A stretch of DNA of 64,000 bases from Pseudomonas sp. WS 5079 (GTDB lineage: Bacteria > Pseudomonadota > Gammaproteobacteria > Pseudomonadales > Pseudomonadaceae): positions 400,561 through 464,560 of the forward strand of contig NZ_JAAQWN010000006.1 in NCBI RefSeq assembly GCF_012985465.1. Direction: 5' to 3'. How positions within the stretch are numbered: position 1 is the stretch's first letter; every line of letters starts with the position of its first letter. The notes under the pieces are model-generated. The model was not told where the DNA came from. It searched no databases and worked only from the letters and a program-made list of their open reading frames with translations. The translations under genes and the position numbers were made by a program. Below, piece after piece: positions 51,862 through 60,053 of the stretch.

Positions 51862-51995
51862 TAACTTCTCCAGTTTTTCTATGAAATCTGTAGGGTTAAG
51901 ACAACTTAGTGACGAAACGTTGTCCAAGGCACTCAACACCATAGCAAAGCGAGCCTTAACCGCGTCTCGCACCTTCGAATTCTTTAGGAGTGACC

Positions 51996-52619
51996 ATGCG
52001 TTTTTTGCCTGGCCTGTTACTTGTGCTGCCTTTGCTGAGCCCCTTGGCTCACGCCGAACTGTTCGACGAGGTGTTTGACCGTGGCGAACTGCGCATTGCC
52101 CTGGAAGCGGACACGCCGCCCTTCAACTTCAAGGAAGGCGACAAACTCACCGGCTTTGAAGTGGACCTGGGTGAGTTGCTGGCTCGGGAAATGGACGTAC
52201 GCGCCTCCTTTATCACCACCGACGACAGCGACTTGCTGCCCGGTGTGGAAAGCGGCAAGTACGACGTGGCGATCAACCACATCGCTGTGACTCCTGAACT
52301 GCGGGATCGTTTCGATTTCAGCGCGCCTTATAGCTATGCCAATGCCCAGATGCTTGCCAACAAGCAGCAAAAACCCCTGTTGAGCGGCGTGAATACACTC
52401 ACCAGCAGTCAATTTGCCGCCAAGCCCACCGCGGGCGTGGATTTGCGCAGCCGGGTCGATGCCAAGGCCACGCTGACCCTGGCCATCCCCTTCCAGAAGG
52501 GCAACCCGGCGTTCAAATCGAGCCTGGACAAGGCACTGGAACGGATCAAGGCCGATGGACGGCTGACGGCGCTGTCGGAAAAGTGGTTTGAGGCTGACAC
52601 CAGCAAACCTGCCAAATAA
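51996..52619 (+). CDS. Amino acid-type ABC solute-binding protein with shortened second lobe
   Basis: A 207-residue protein of solute-binding family 3. The signal peptide ends AHA-EL near 20. Lobe 1 is complete: RGELRIALEADTPPFNFKEG, LTGFEVDLGELLAREM, and VESGKYDVAINHIAVTPELRDRFDFSAPYSY. Family members then have about 90 residues of lobe 2, including ADLKGKxVGV and a GRLDA-like stretch. Here only about 40 residues stand between SAPYSY and the final lobe-1 return IPFQKGNPAFKSSLDKALERI. So about 50 residues appear deleted in frame, and ligand binding is doubtful. No permease or ATPase gene is adjacent. The P. aeruginosa counterpart is, as I recall, about 265 residues. Confidence 0.8.
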   Translation: MRFLPGLLLVLPLLSPLAHAELFDEVFDRGELRIALEADTPPFNFKEGDKLTGFEVDLGELLAREMDVRASFITTDDSDLLPGVESGKYDVAINHIAVTPELRDRFDFSAPYSYANAQMLANKQQKPLLSGVNTLTSSQFAAKPTAGVDLRSRVDAKATLTLAIPFQKGNPAFKSSLDKALERIKADGRLTALSEKWFEADTSKPAK

Positions 52620-52638
52620 CCAATGTGGGGCCAGGTTT

Positions 52639-52743
52639 GTGTGAGAGCGGGCTTGTGTGGGAGCGGGCTTGCTCGCGAAAGCGGTGTGTCAGTCAACAAA
52701 TCTGGCACTGATAAACCGCATTCGCGAGCAAGCCCGATCCCAC
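52639..52743. repeat. REP inverted pair with a nested partial copy
   Basis: The full arms TGTGGGAGCGGGCTTGCTCG (from 52656) and complement (to 52743) are preceded by a truncated tandem copy, TGTGAGAGCGGGCTTG (52639-52654). The right arm has one change (CCCGATCCCAC). Between the binding-protein gene and DUF523. Confidence 0.88.
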
Positions 52744-52766
52744 AAAAGGCTGGTCCTACATGGGAT

Positions 52767-53261
52767 TTAAGCGGGGTTTGAGAGCTGGTCCAGGGCTACC
52801 GCCGCCTCGGCCAGCTCCAGCTCGCTGAACACCTGCACCCCATGGCGCTTGAGCAACGCCGCCGTCACGCCTTCGCCCGTGACTTTGACCCCACTGAAGG
52901 TGCCGTCATACGTCAGCAGGTTGCCGCAAGACGGGCTGTTGGCCTTGAGCACGGCGATGCGGATGCCATGGCGCTGCACCAGGGCCAGAGCCTGGCGCGC
53001 ACCCTCGACAAAGGCGTCACTGAAGTCTTCGCCATCGGCGGTCAGCACTTGGGCGCGGCCTTCCCACACCGCCATCCCCTGCCCGCCCGGAATCTCGGCA
53101 GATGGCCGTGGGGTAGGCAGGCCACCGGCTACCTCCGGGCATACCGCAACCACCCGGCCTTCGGCCTGCCAGGCGGCCAGTTGGTCAAACGGCCCGCTGG
53201 CCCCACCGTCGTAACGTACGCGATGCCCCAGCAGGCAGCGGCTGACCAGAATCTTTTGCAT
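52767..53261 (-). CDS. DUF523 domain protein
   Basis: A 164-residue DUF523 protein. The start (M)QKILVSRCLLGHRVRYDGG, CPEVAGGLPTPRPSAEI near 48-64 and LKANSPSCG near 108-116 are characteristic; three conserved cysteines (near 9, 48 and 115) suggest an iron-sulfur cluster or redox centre. The family is often fused to or next to DUF1722; here it is instead three bases downstream of the 2OG oxygenase gene, with which it must share a transcript. I chose the ATG at 53261 because homologues start there. Function unknown to me. Confidence 0.86.
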   Translation of the reverse strand: MQKILVSRCLLGHRVRYDGGASGPFDQLAAWQAEGRVVAVCPEVAGGLPTPRPSAEIPGGQGMAVWEGRAQVLTADGEDFSDAFVEGARQALALVQRHGIRIAVLKANSPSCGNLLTYDGTFSGVKVTGEGVTAALLKRHGVQVFSELELAEAAVALDQLSNPA

Positions 53262-53263
53262 GC

Positions 53264-53887
53264 TCAAAACGGCTCGTTGCCCCGCCGGCGAAACCAGCCT
53301 GTCAGGGACAGGCGTTCGCGGTGGGCGGGCAGGACTTCGTGGGGCACTTCCCCCGACAGGAACACCACCAGGCAACCGCCGGTGGGGTCCACGTCGTATT
53401 CAACGCCGTCCTTGAGGTACATGCGCAACTGGCCGCCGTGCTCGGGCAGCCAGTCCTGGTTCAGGTAGACCACCGCCGAGACCATGCGCCGGTCATCATC
53501 GCGAAAACGGTCGAGGTGCTTGAGGTAGAACGCCCCCGGCGGGTACATGGCGAAGTGGCATTCGAACTCTTCCAGGCCGAGGAACAGCCCGCGGTTCATC
53601 GCCAGCCGCAGGTTGTCCATCAACGCCAGATAGCGGTCGCAGATCGCCGCCTGGCCGGGCTCCAGCCATTGGATATGGTCGCCACGGATCCCCTCGCGAA
53701 TCTCTTGGGCCGGGCCGCGTCCGACAGCGGCCGGGGCCAATTCGCCTTCAATTGCGCGTTTATGGCACTCAGCCGCCAGTTCCAGGGTCAGAGCCTCTGG
53801 CAGGAAGATGTTCTGCTGCGACCAGCCCTTCACGGCCAGGTCGTCGACGATGCTTAGCAGCAGCGGGTCATCAGGGGATATTTGCAT
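53264..53887 (-). CDS. 2-oxoglutarate/Fe(II)-dependent oxygenase (prolyl 4-hydroxylase-like)
   Basis: A 207-residue dioxygenase with the double-stranded beta-helix core. Iron ligands are His and Asp in YLKHLDRFRDDD near residues 126-128 and the distal His in EVPHEVLP near 183; the 2-oxoglutarate arginine is in RERLSLTGWFR near 192. The stretch MVSAVVYLNQDWLPEHGGQLR is usual for P4H-type enzymes. Substrate unknown: it may hydroxylate a protein side chain. I chose the ATG at 53887 (MQISPDDPLL). Only two bases separate it from the DUF523 start. Confidence 0.87.
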   Translation of the reverse strand: MQISPDDPLLLSIVDDLAVKGWSQQNIFLPEALTLELAAECHKRAIEGELAPAAVGRGPAQEIREGIRGDHIQWLEPGQAAICDRYLALMDNLRLAMNRGLFLGLEEFECHFAMYPPGAFYLKHLDRFRDDDRRMVSAVVYLNQDWLPEHGGQLRMYLKDGVEYDVDPTGGCLVVFLSGEVPHEVLPAHRERLSLTGWFRRRGNEPF

Positions 53888-54027
53888 GGCGCGCATAGTA
53901 TCCATACGCCTGGCAAACCGACAGCGCCGCCGAGCGCCTAAATACACTTTAGTCAGGCGATTGATAGGACTTCTCGACAAATCCTACGCCCGACACGGAC
54001 AATAGTGGCCGACTGACAGGAGTCCCT

Positions 54028-54780
54028 ATGCGTCGTTTGTTTTTATCCTTGCTGATGTTCTGCGTGTTGCCCGCCTGGGCAGACAGCCATGACCAGTTGT
54101 ACGCGGTCGCCGGCTGGCCGGAACAACGCGCGCATTTTAATGACGCCTTGAGTGCCGCCCAGCAGCGCTACCGCAACAGCTTGCCGCCGGCGGTGTACCA
54201 GGCGCTGGTGGACAACAGCAATAAACGCTTCGCCCCCAAGGCCATGGATCAGCGCGCCGAAGCCCAGTTGCGCCAGAACCTGGCGGACCCAAAACCGGCG
54301 CTGGCGTTTTTCCAGTCGCCGCTGGGGCGCAAGATTGTCGCCGCCGAGTTGCTGGCGACCCGTCGCGACCAGTTGGCCAAGAACGCCCAGGGCTTGCCGC
54401 AGATCCAGGCCGACGCCACCCGCAGCCTGATCATCGGCCATCTGGCCCAGGCCCTGCCTGCCCGCGAAGCCGGGGCCGAAGTCAGCCTGGCGATTGCCGG
54501 CGTGGCCGCAGACAGCCTGAGCCAGATGATCCCCGGCCTGTTGGGCGGCGGTCAGGCGCAGAGCATGCTCAATGGCCAGCGCGAGCGGTTGATGCAGCAG
54601 ATCGGCAATGACCTGAACAACACCTTGTTGTACGTCTATCGGGATTTGTCGGACCCGGAGCTGGAAGAATTCGCCACCTTTGCCGAGTCGCCGCAAGGCA
54701 AGGCTTACTACCAGGCAGCGCTGGCGGCGATCCGCGCCGGCCTGGCGGTCGGCCAAAGCACCTCCAGCCTGGCCCCCTGA
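54028..54780 (+). CDS. DUF2059 secreted protein
   Basis: A 250-residue protein with a signal peptide ending WA-DSHD near residue 19. The mature protein is mostly helical and carries a C-terminal DUF2059 region (about 160-230) with DLSDPELEEFATFAESPQGKAYYQ, the characteristic stretch of the family. An equivalent stretch NLADPKPALAFFQSPLGRKI near 85-104 suggests an internal repeat of the DUF2059 motif. The N-terminal half begins with QLYAVAGWPEQRAHFNDAL. Function unknown to me. Confidence 0.83.
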   Translation: MRRLFLSLLMFCVLPAWADSHDQLYAVAGWPEQRAHFNDALSAAQQRYRNSLPPAVYQALVDNSNKRFAPKAMDQRAEAQLRQNLADPKPALAFFQSPLGRKIVAAELLATRRDQLAKNAQGLPQIQADATRSLIIGHLAQALPAREAGAEVSLAIAGVAADSLSQMIPGLLGGGQAQSMLNGQRERLMQQIGNDLNNTLLYVYRDLSDPELEEFATFAESPQGKAYYQAALAAIRAGLAVGQSTSSLAP

Positions 54781-54785
54781 CGCCC

Positions 54786-54900
54786 CTCCCCCTGTAGGAG
54801 CGAGCTTGCTCGCGAAGAACTCAAGGACGCCGCGTCTAACCAGGCAGCACGCGTTATCGTTGACGTTCTTCGCGAGCAAGCTCGCTCCTACAGGGGGGAG
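54786..54900. repeat. Long inverted repeat, GGAGCGAGCTTGCTCGCGAA type
   Basis: Arms of about 35 bases, beginning CTCCCCCTGTAGGAGCGAGC and ending with the complementary CTCCTACAGGGGGGAG, are perfect except for one inserted base. The arm inner ends are GAAGAAC/GTTCTTC. It fills the 122-base gap between convergent genes completely, reaching to within two bases of the next stop. Confidence 0.92.
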
Positions 54901-54902
54901 GG

Positions 54903-55844
54903 TTATTTCAGGTGGTCGGTGAGGAACTTGAAGTATTGCTCGCGGATTTCAGGCAGCTCATTGGCCATGTGATGCCGCCCACGCGGCACCATCAGGATCT
55001 GCGGCTGATCAAACTTGCCGCGCAGCACCTGCAAGTTGTGCTGCCAATCCACCGTCATATCTTCCTCGCCCTGCACGATCAGTGGTCGCCGCGTACTGCG
55101 CGGCGCGGCCTCGATGCGTTTGATCCAGCGCGCCAGCGCGCCCACCCAGGCGGTCGGCAGTTGCCGGGGCTGCAACGGGTCGGCCTCGAGGAACGGACGG
55201 AACGCCGGGTCGTTGCTGTTATCGCTGAAGCGCCGGGCGATACCTTTGACGAACGGCTTGAGCAGGTAATAGCTCAGTTGCGACCAACCCCAGGCACGCG
55301 GCCGCACCAGCGGCGACAACAGGAAGGTCTGGCCTTGCGCCGGGCTGCTGGAGCCATGGTTGAGCAGATGGTCCACTACAATCGCCCCGCCGGTGCTTTG
55401 CCCGAACAGGTGCCAGGGCTTGGGCAGTTGCAGCGCGTCGGCCTGGTCGAACAAGCCGTTCACCACGTGCTGGTACACCGCAAAATCATCGATGCTGGCA
55501 CGTTCGCCACTGGACAGGCCATGGCCCGGCAAATCGCAGGCAATCACCACAAAACCCTGGTCCAGCCCCCACTCCACCACACTGCGATACAGCCCCATGT
55601 GATCGTAGAAACCGTGGAACATAAACAGTGTGGCCACAGGTTGCGCCGGCCACCAGACCTGGCTGACCACCTCGAACCCATCCACCTCCATGCGCCCCAG
55701 GCGGCTGGCCACCGGGGTTTTGCGCGCGGCCAGGTCCAGTCCATAAAAGCGCTGGTAGACCCTGGCCTCGGCCGAAAGCGGCTGCGCGTCCACCAGGGGC
55801 CGCAGGCTTTCGCGCAGATGATCGGGGTCAAAGGTAACGGGCAT
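54903..55844 (-). CDS. Alpha/beta hydrolase, monoacylglycerol lipase-like
   Basis: A 313-residue Hydrolase_4 (serine aminopeptidase S33) family enzyme. Motifs: FMFHGFYDHMGLYRSVVEW near residues 72-90, CDLPGHGLSSGER near 100-112, nucleophile elbow GQSTGGAIVVDHLL near 145-158, acid in VQGEEDMTVDW near 255, and histidine in RGRHHMANE near 287-295. No signal peptide, so cytoplasmic. The YDHMG stretch is like lysophospholipase/monoglyceride lipases. It is divergent from the DUF6436 gene. Substrate not determinable from sequence. Confidence 0.86.
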   Translation of the reverse strand: MPVTFDPDHLRESLRPLVDAQPLSAEARVYQRFYGLDLAARKTPVASRLGRMEVDGFEVVSQVWWPAQPVATLFMFHGFYDHMGLYRSVVEWGLDQGFVVIACDLPGHGLSSGERASIDDFAVYQHVVNGLFDQADALQLPKPWHLFGQSTGGAIVVDHLLNHGSSSPAQGQTFLLSPLVRPRAWGWSQLSYYLLKPFVKGIARRFSDNSNDPAFRPFLEADPLQPRQLPTAWVGALARWIKRIEAAPRSTRRPLIVQGEEDMTVDWQHNLQVLRGKFDQPQILMVPRGRHHMANELPEIREQYFKFLTDHLK

Positions 55845-55955
55845 AAGAACTTCCAGACTAGGGCTTCACAGCAGTGAACAGATGAATATTGAGTCGCGAT
55901 ATTCATCTGTCAGGGCAAGCATGGCAAGCTACGCCACCGTCGAGGATTGTTCTGA

Positions 55956-56531
55956 ATGCCAAAGCCCTACCGCAACGCCCTGCTCGCCAGCCTGATCCTG
56001 CTGATCTGCGCCGTGGTGCTGTGGGTCGCGTATGACTGGTTCCAGGGCCGCTACCTGCGGGCATTCAGCGAACATACGGCGGTGTTTTCCGGCGACCTGC
56101 TGCGCCTGCCCGACGACCTCGCAGGCCCCGGCCCGATCCGCCTGGTGCACTTCTGGGACCCGGCTTGCCCGTGCAATGTCGGCAACCAGCAGCACCTGAG
56201 CGAACTGATCGAGCAATACGCGCCCCAGGGCGTGGAGTTCTATGCCCTGCAAAAAGCCGGCAGCCACGGCCAATTGCCCGCGACCCTTGGCGCGATGAAA
56301 ATCATCACCGCCCTGCCCGGCGCCGACCAGGTGCCCGCCAGCCCGGCGGTGGGTATCTGGGATCGCAGCGGCAAGCTGGCGTATTTCGGCCCGTACAGCG
56401 AGGGCCTGACCTGTAATTCGAGCAACAGCTTTATCGAACCGATCCTGCAGGCGCTCAACGGCGGGCGGGCGGTGAACGCAACCCACACCCTGGCAGTGGG
56501 CTGCTATTGTTCCTGGCCGCAAGGTTCGTAG
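55956..56531 (+). CDS. DUF6436 thioredoxin-fold membrane-anchored protein
   Basis: A 191-residue protein with an N-terminal membrane anchor (about 9-28) and a TlpA-like periplasmic domain. The redox motif is atypical: VHFWDPACPCN near residues 65-75, with Cys-Pro-Cys in place of Cys-x-x-Cys. A second cysteine group is at the C-terminus (GCYCSW near 184-189), and one more lies in LTCNSSNSF. This pattern matches what is now called DUF6436, I believe. It stands 40 bases before the acylase gene on the same strand. A disulfide-related role in the periplasm is inferred. Confidence 0.8.
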   Translation: MPKPYRNALLASLILLICAVVLWVAYDWFQGRYLRAFSEHTAVFSGDLLRLPDDLAGPGPIRLVHFWDPACPCNVGNQQHLSELIEQYAPQGVEFYALQKAGSHGQLPATLGAMKIITALPGADQVPASPAVGIWDRSGKLAYFGPYSEGLTCNSSNSFIEPILQALNGGRAVNATHTLAVGCYCSWPQGS

Positions 56532-56571
56532 ATTTTCAAGGTAGCCCCACTTCTAATAATAAGGATTGTTT

Positions 56572-58938
56572 ATGAAGCGCGTTTTGTCGGGTCTTGTAGC
56601 CCTGCTGGTGTTGATCGCCCTCGGGGCTGGCTGGTACGTCTACAGCAAGCAACCCACCCGCCAGGGCACGGTGGAGCTGGCCAACCTGCAAGGCTCGGTC
56701 ACGGTGCGCTATGACGACCGGGGCGTGCCGCATATCCGCGCGGAAAACGAGGACGACCTGTATCGCGCCCTGGGTTACGTGCACGCCCAGGACCGCCTGT
56801 TCCAGATGGAAATCATGCGCCGCCTGGCGCGCGGTGAGCTGGCCGAGGTGCTCGGCGTCAAGTTGCTGGACACCGATAAACTGTTCCGCAGCCTGCGTAT
56901 CCGCGAGCGCGCCACCACCTACGCGGCCCAGATGGACCGCCAGTCCCCGCACTGGAAGGCCCTGCAAGCCTATCTGGACGGGATCAACCAATATCAGGAC
57001 AGCCACGCCAGCCCCATGGAGTTTGACGTGCTGGGCATCCCCAAGCGGCCGTTCACCGCCGAAGACACCATCAGCATTGCCGGCTACCTGGCCTACAGCT
57101 TTGCCGCAGCCTTTCGTACAGAGCCCTTGCTGACTTACGTGCGCGACCAACTGGGCAGCGACTACCTGAAGGTGTTCGACCTCGACTGGAAACCCAAGGG
57201 CGACCTCGGCCTGGCCGCCGCCGACTGGCAAGGCCTGAGCGCCATCGCCCGCCTCAGCGAGCAGGCCCTGGCCGACAATGGCCTGCCGCAGTTCGAAGGC
57301 AGCAACGCCTGGGCCATCAGCGGCAACCGCACCAAGAGCGGCAAGCCGTTGCTGGCGGGCGACCCGCATATCCGCTTTTCGGTGCCGTCTGTATGGTACG
57401 AGGCGCACCTGTCGGCGCCCGGCTTTGAACTCTACGGTTATCACAACGCCCTGGTGCCGGTGGCGTTCCTGGGCCATAACAAAGCGTTTGGCTGGAGCCT
57501 GACGATGTTCCAGAACGACGACCTCGACCTGATCGCCGAGCAGGTCAACCCGGACAACCCCAACCAGGTGCGCTACCACGACCAGTGGGTCGACATGACC
57601 AGCAGCGAGCAACAGATCGCGGTCAAGGGCCAGGCCCCGGTGACGCTGACCCTGCGCCAGTCGCCCCACGGCCCGATCATCAACGACGTGCTCGGCGCCA
57701 ATGCCGGCACCACGCCGATTGCCATGTGGTGGGCCTTCCTCGATACCGAAAACCCGATCCTCGATGGCTTCTACCAACTCAACCGCGCCGACACCCTGGC
57801 CAAGGCCCGCCAGGCGGTGGCCAAGGTGCATGCACCGGGGCTCAATATCGTGTGGGCCAATGCCAAGGGCGATATTGGCTGGTGGGCCGCAGCGCAGTTG
57901 CCGATCCGCCCGGCCGGGGTCAACGCCGGGTTTATCCTCGATGGCAGCACAGCCCAGGCCGACAAGCTGGGCTTCTACCCGTTCAGTGCCAACCCCCAGG
58001 AAGAAAACCCGGCCCGTGGCTACGTGGTCTCGGCCAATGCCCAGCCGGTGTCACCTACTGGCATGCAGATCCCCGGCTATTACAACCTGGCGGACCGTGG
58101 CCAGCAGTTGAACGCGCAATTGAGCGACAACCAGATCAAATGGGACCTGGACAACAGCCAGGCCCTGCAACTGGGCACCACCACCGCCTACGGGCCGCGC
58201 CTGCTGGCGCCGCTGTTGCCGGTGCTGCGCGAGGTGGTCAAGGACCCGGCCGAACTCAAGCTGCTGGAGCAACTGGCCGCGTGGAATGGTGACTACCCGG
58301 TGCAGTCGATCCCGGCCACGCTGTTCAACCAACTGCTGTACGACCTGACTGACGCGGCCTTTCGTCCCAAACTGGGTGACGAGATGTTCAAGACCCTTAT
58401 CACCACCCGTGTGATCGACGCCGCCTTGCCACGCCTGGCCGCTGCTGCCGATTCGCCGTGGTGGAACGGCCAGCGTGCCGCGACCGTCAAGCACGCCTGG
58501 GACAACAGCCTGGCGCACCTGAGAACCACCTTCGGTGACGACCCGGCGCAATGGCAGTGGGGCAAGGCCCATACCCTGACCCACGGCCATCCGCTGGGCA
58601 TCAAGAAGCCACTGGACCAGATCGTCAATGTCGGGCCGTTCGCCTCACCGGGCAGCCACGAAGTGCCGAACAACCTGTCGGCAATCATCGGCCCTGCGCC
58701 ATGGCCGGTGACGTACGGCCCGTCCACCCGACGCCTGGTGGACTTTGCCGACGCCGCTCACGCGCTGACCATCAACCCGGTGGGCCAAAGCGGTGTGCCG
58801 TTCGACAAGCACTATGCCGACCAGGCCGAGACCTATATCGAGGGCGGGTACGAGCAGGCGCATTTTGATGAAGAAGAGGTCCAGGCCAATACTCGCGGCA
58901 CCCTCAAGTTGTTGCCGGCCCGCCCACAACAGCCCTGA
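56572..58938 (+). CDS. hacB: Penicillin acylase family N-terminal nucleophile hydrolase, HacB-like AHL acylase
   Basis: A 788-residue periplasmic precursor. A signal peptide or anchor spans about residues 4-24. The alpha chain follows, then a linker, and the autoprocessing site FEG-Ser244-NAWAISG; Ser244 would become the nucleophile at the start of the beta chain. GDPHIRFSVPSVWYEAHL and HNALVPVAFLGHN follow as in the family. The orthologue at this location in P. aeruginosa is HacB, which cleaves long-chain acyl-homoserine lactones. The sequence is nearer to that than to PvdQ by motif. Pipelines name it penicillin acylase. I chose the ATG at 56572; two codons upstream there is another. Confidence 0.85.
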   Translation: MKRVLSGLVALLVLIALGAGWYVYSKQPTRQGTVELANLQGSVTVRYDDRGVPHIRAENEDDLYRALGYVHAQDRLFQMEIMRRLARGELAEVLGVKLLDTDKLFRSLRIRERATTYAAQMDRQSPHWKALQAYLDGINQYQDSHASPMEFDVLGIPKRPFTAEDTISIAGYLAYSFAAAFRTEPLLTYVRDQLGSDYLKVFDLDWKPKGDLGLAAADWQGLSAIARLSEQALADNGLPQFEGSNAWAISGNRTKSGKPLLAGDPHIRFSVPSVWYEAHLSAPGFELYGYHNALVPVAFLGHNKAFGWSLTMFQNDDLDLIAEQVNPDNPNQVRYHDQWVDMTSSEQQIAVKGQAPVTLTLRQSPHGPIINDVLGANAGTTPIAMWWAFLDTENPILDGFYQLNRADTLAKARQAVAKVHAPGLNIVWANAKGDIGWWAAAQLPIRPAGVNAGFILDGSTAQADKLGFYPFSANPQEENPARGYVVSANAQPVSPTGMQIPGYYNLADRGQQLNAQLSDNQIKWDLDNSQALQLGTTTAYGPRLLAPLLPVLREVVKDPAELKLLEQLAAWNGDYPVQSIPATLFNQLLYDLTDAAFRPKLGDEMFKTLITTRVIDAALPRLAAAADSPWWNGQRAATVKHAWDNSLAHLRTTFGDDPAQWQWGKAHTLTHGHPLGIKKPLDQIVNVGPFASPGSHEVPNNLSAIIGPAPWPVTYGPSTRRLVDFADAAHALTINPVGQSGVPFDKHYADQAETYIEGGYEQAHFDEEEVQANTRGTLKLLPARPQQP

Positions 58939-58956
58939 AGAAACACCCTCAAAACG

Positions 58957-59044
58957 GTGGGAGCGGGCTTGCTCGCGATGGCTGAGTGTCAGTCGATACA
59001 TTAGTTGACTGATACACCGCCATCGCGGGCAAGCCCGCTCCCAC
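58957..59044. repeat. REP inverted pair, GGAGCGGGCTTGC(T/C)CGCGATGG type
   Basis: Arms GTGGGAGCGGGCTTGCTCGC and GCGGGCAAGCCCGCTCCCAC pair with one difference, flanking a centre with AGTGTCAGTC/GACTGATAC symmetry. Between the convergent acylase and AraC genes. Confidence 0.9.
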
Positions 59045-59048
59045 AGTT

Positions 59049-59954
59049 TTAATCTGCGTTGCGCATTCGACCGGGCGCTTGGCCATATGCCTCCTTGAAT
59101 TTCTTGCTGAACGCCGCCTGGGACTGGTAACCCACCCGGGCCGCAATATCCGTCAGGCTCAGCCGTGACTGCTGCAGCAGATTGAACGCCAGCTCCATGC
59201 GCAACTGGGTCAGCAGCACCCACGGCGACACGCCGGCCACTTTGACAAATGCGCGCATGAACGTGGCCCGGGACATCGATGCAGCCCCCGCCAGGCTGTC
59301 GATGGTCCAGTCATGCCCGGGCTCGGCCAGCATCGCCTGCCAGGCGCGGCCCAGGCGTTTGTCGGTGAGCAAGGCAAAGGTGCCAGCCAGCGGCGCCTGT
59401 TGCGCCAACCAGGTGCGCACCAGCAAGGTGAACAGCGCCACCGACAGGGCATCAATAAACGACCGCGCGCCCAGCCGCTCACCGTCAGCCTCACTGCGCA
59501 TCAGCGCAATCAGTGCCGCCAGTTGCCCATCGGCCGGCCATTGTCGGCTGGACACCACCAGGTACTCGGGCAAGGCCGCAAACAGCAACGACTGGCGGTT
59601 GTAGTGAAAGGCGCCACAGAGCATCTCAACCTCCGGCTGATCACCGCCCAAGCGATGCACCTTCAGTACCCCGCTGTCGATCACCGTGGGCAGCCTCGGC
59701 GGGGTCTGCGCGCCCTGGCTGCGCAGCAGATGGGTCGCACCACCGGGCATCAACAGGATATCGCCTTCTGCCAGCGTCACCTGCTGCCCACCCGAAAGCT
59801 CGGCGTGGCAGGTCCCCCGCACGACAATATGATACGGCGCCACCCCCAGCGATTCGGGCGCATGGTCCAGGGCCCAGTCGCCCTGGAACTGGCAGCGCAC
59901 GTCAAGGCGGCCGCGCAGGTTGGCCAATGTGATCAGCGTGTCGATAGCGTTCAT
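59049..59954 (-). CDS. AraC family regulator with cupin-like sensor
   Basis: A 301-residue regulator. The N-terminal cupin region (about 1-160) has RGTCHAELSGGQQVTLAEGD and ILLMPGGATHLL, typical of the cupin_6 AraC group. The C-terminal double helix-turn-helix (about 200-298) has AGAASMSRATFMRAFVKVAG and ARVGYQSQAAFSKKFKEAYG. The gene is divergent from the carboxymuconolactone decarboxylase-like gene with 99 bases between, a classic regulator-target arrangement. I chose the ATG at 59954. Confidence 0.9.
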   Translation of the reverse strand: MNAIDTLITLANLRGRLDVRCQFQGDWALDHAPESLGVAPYHIVVRGTCHAELSGGQQVTLAEGDILLMPGGATHLLRSQGAQTPPRLPTVIDSGVLKVHRLGGDQPEVEMLCGAFHYNRQSLLFAALPEYLVVSSRQWPADGQLAALIALMRSEADGERLGARSFIDALSVALFTLLVRTWLAQQAPLAGTFALLTDKRLGRAWQAMLAEPGHDWTIDSLAGAASMSRATFMRAFVKVAGVSPWVLLTQLRMELAFNLLQQSRLSLTDIAARVGYQSQAAFSKKFKEAYGQAPGRMRNAD

Positions 59955-60053
59955 TTGCGAATATCGGTCAAAAAGATGAGCGGATCGAACAATACTGCCA
60001 AATCCGAACGGCACACACTGGCTTCACACCCAACCCGTTCAGGAGTCAACGCA

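Noticed and set aside
56572..58938. Assignment as PvdQ
   Set aside because: PvdQ is encoded in pyoverdine clusters; the SNAW-ISG motif and genomic position fit HacB better.
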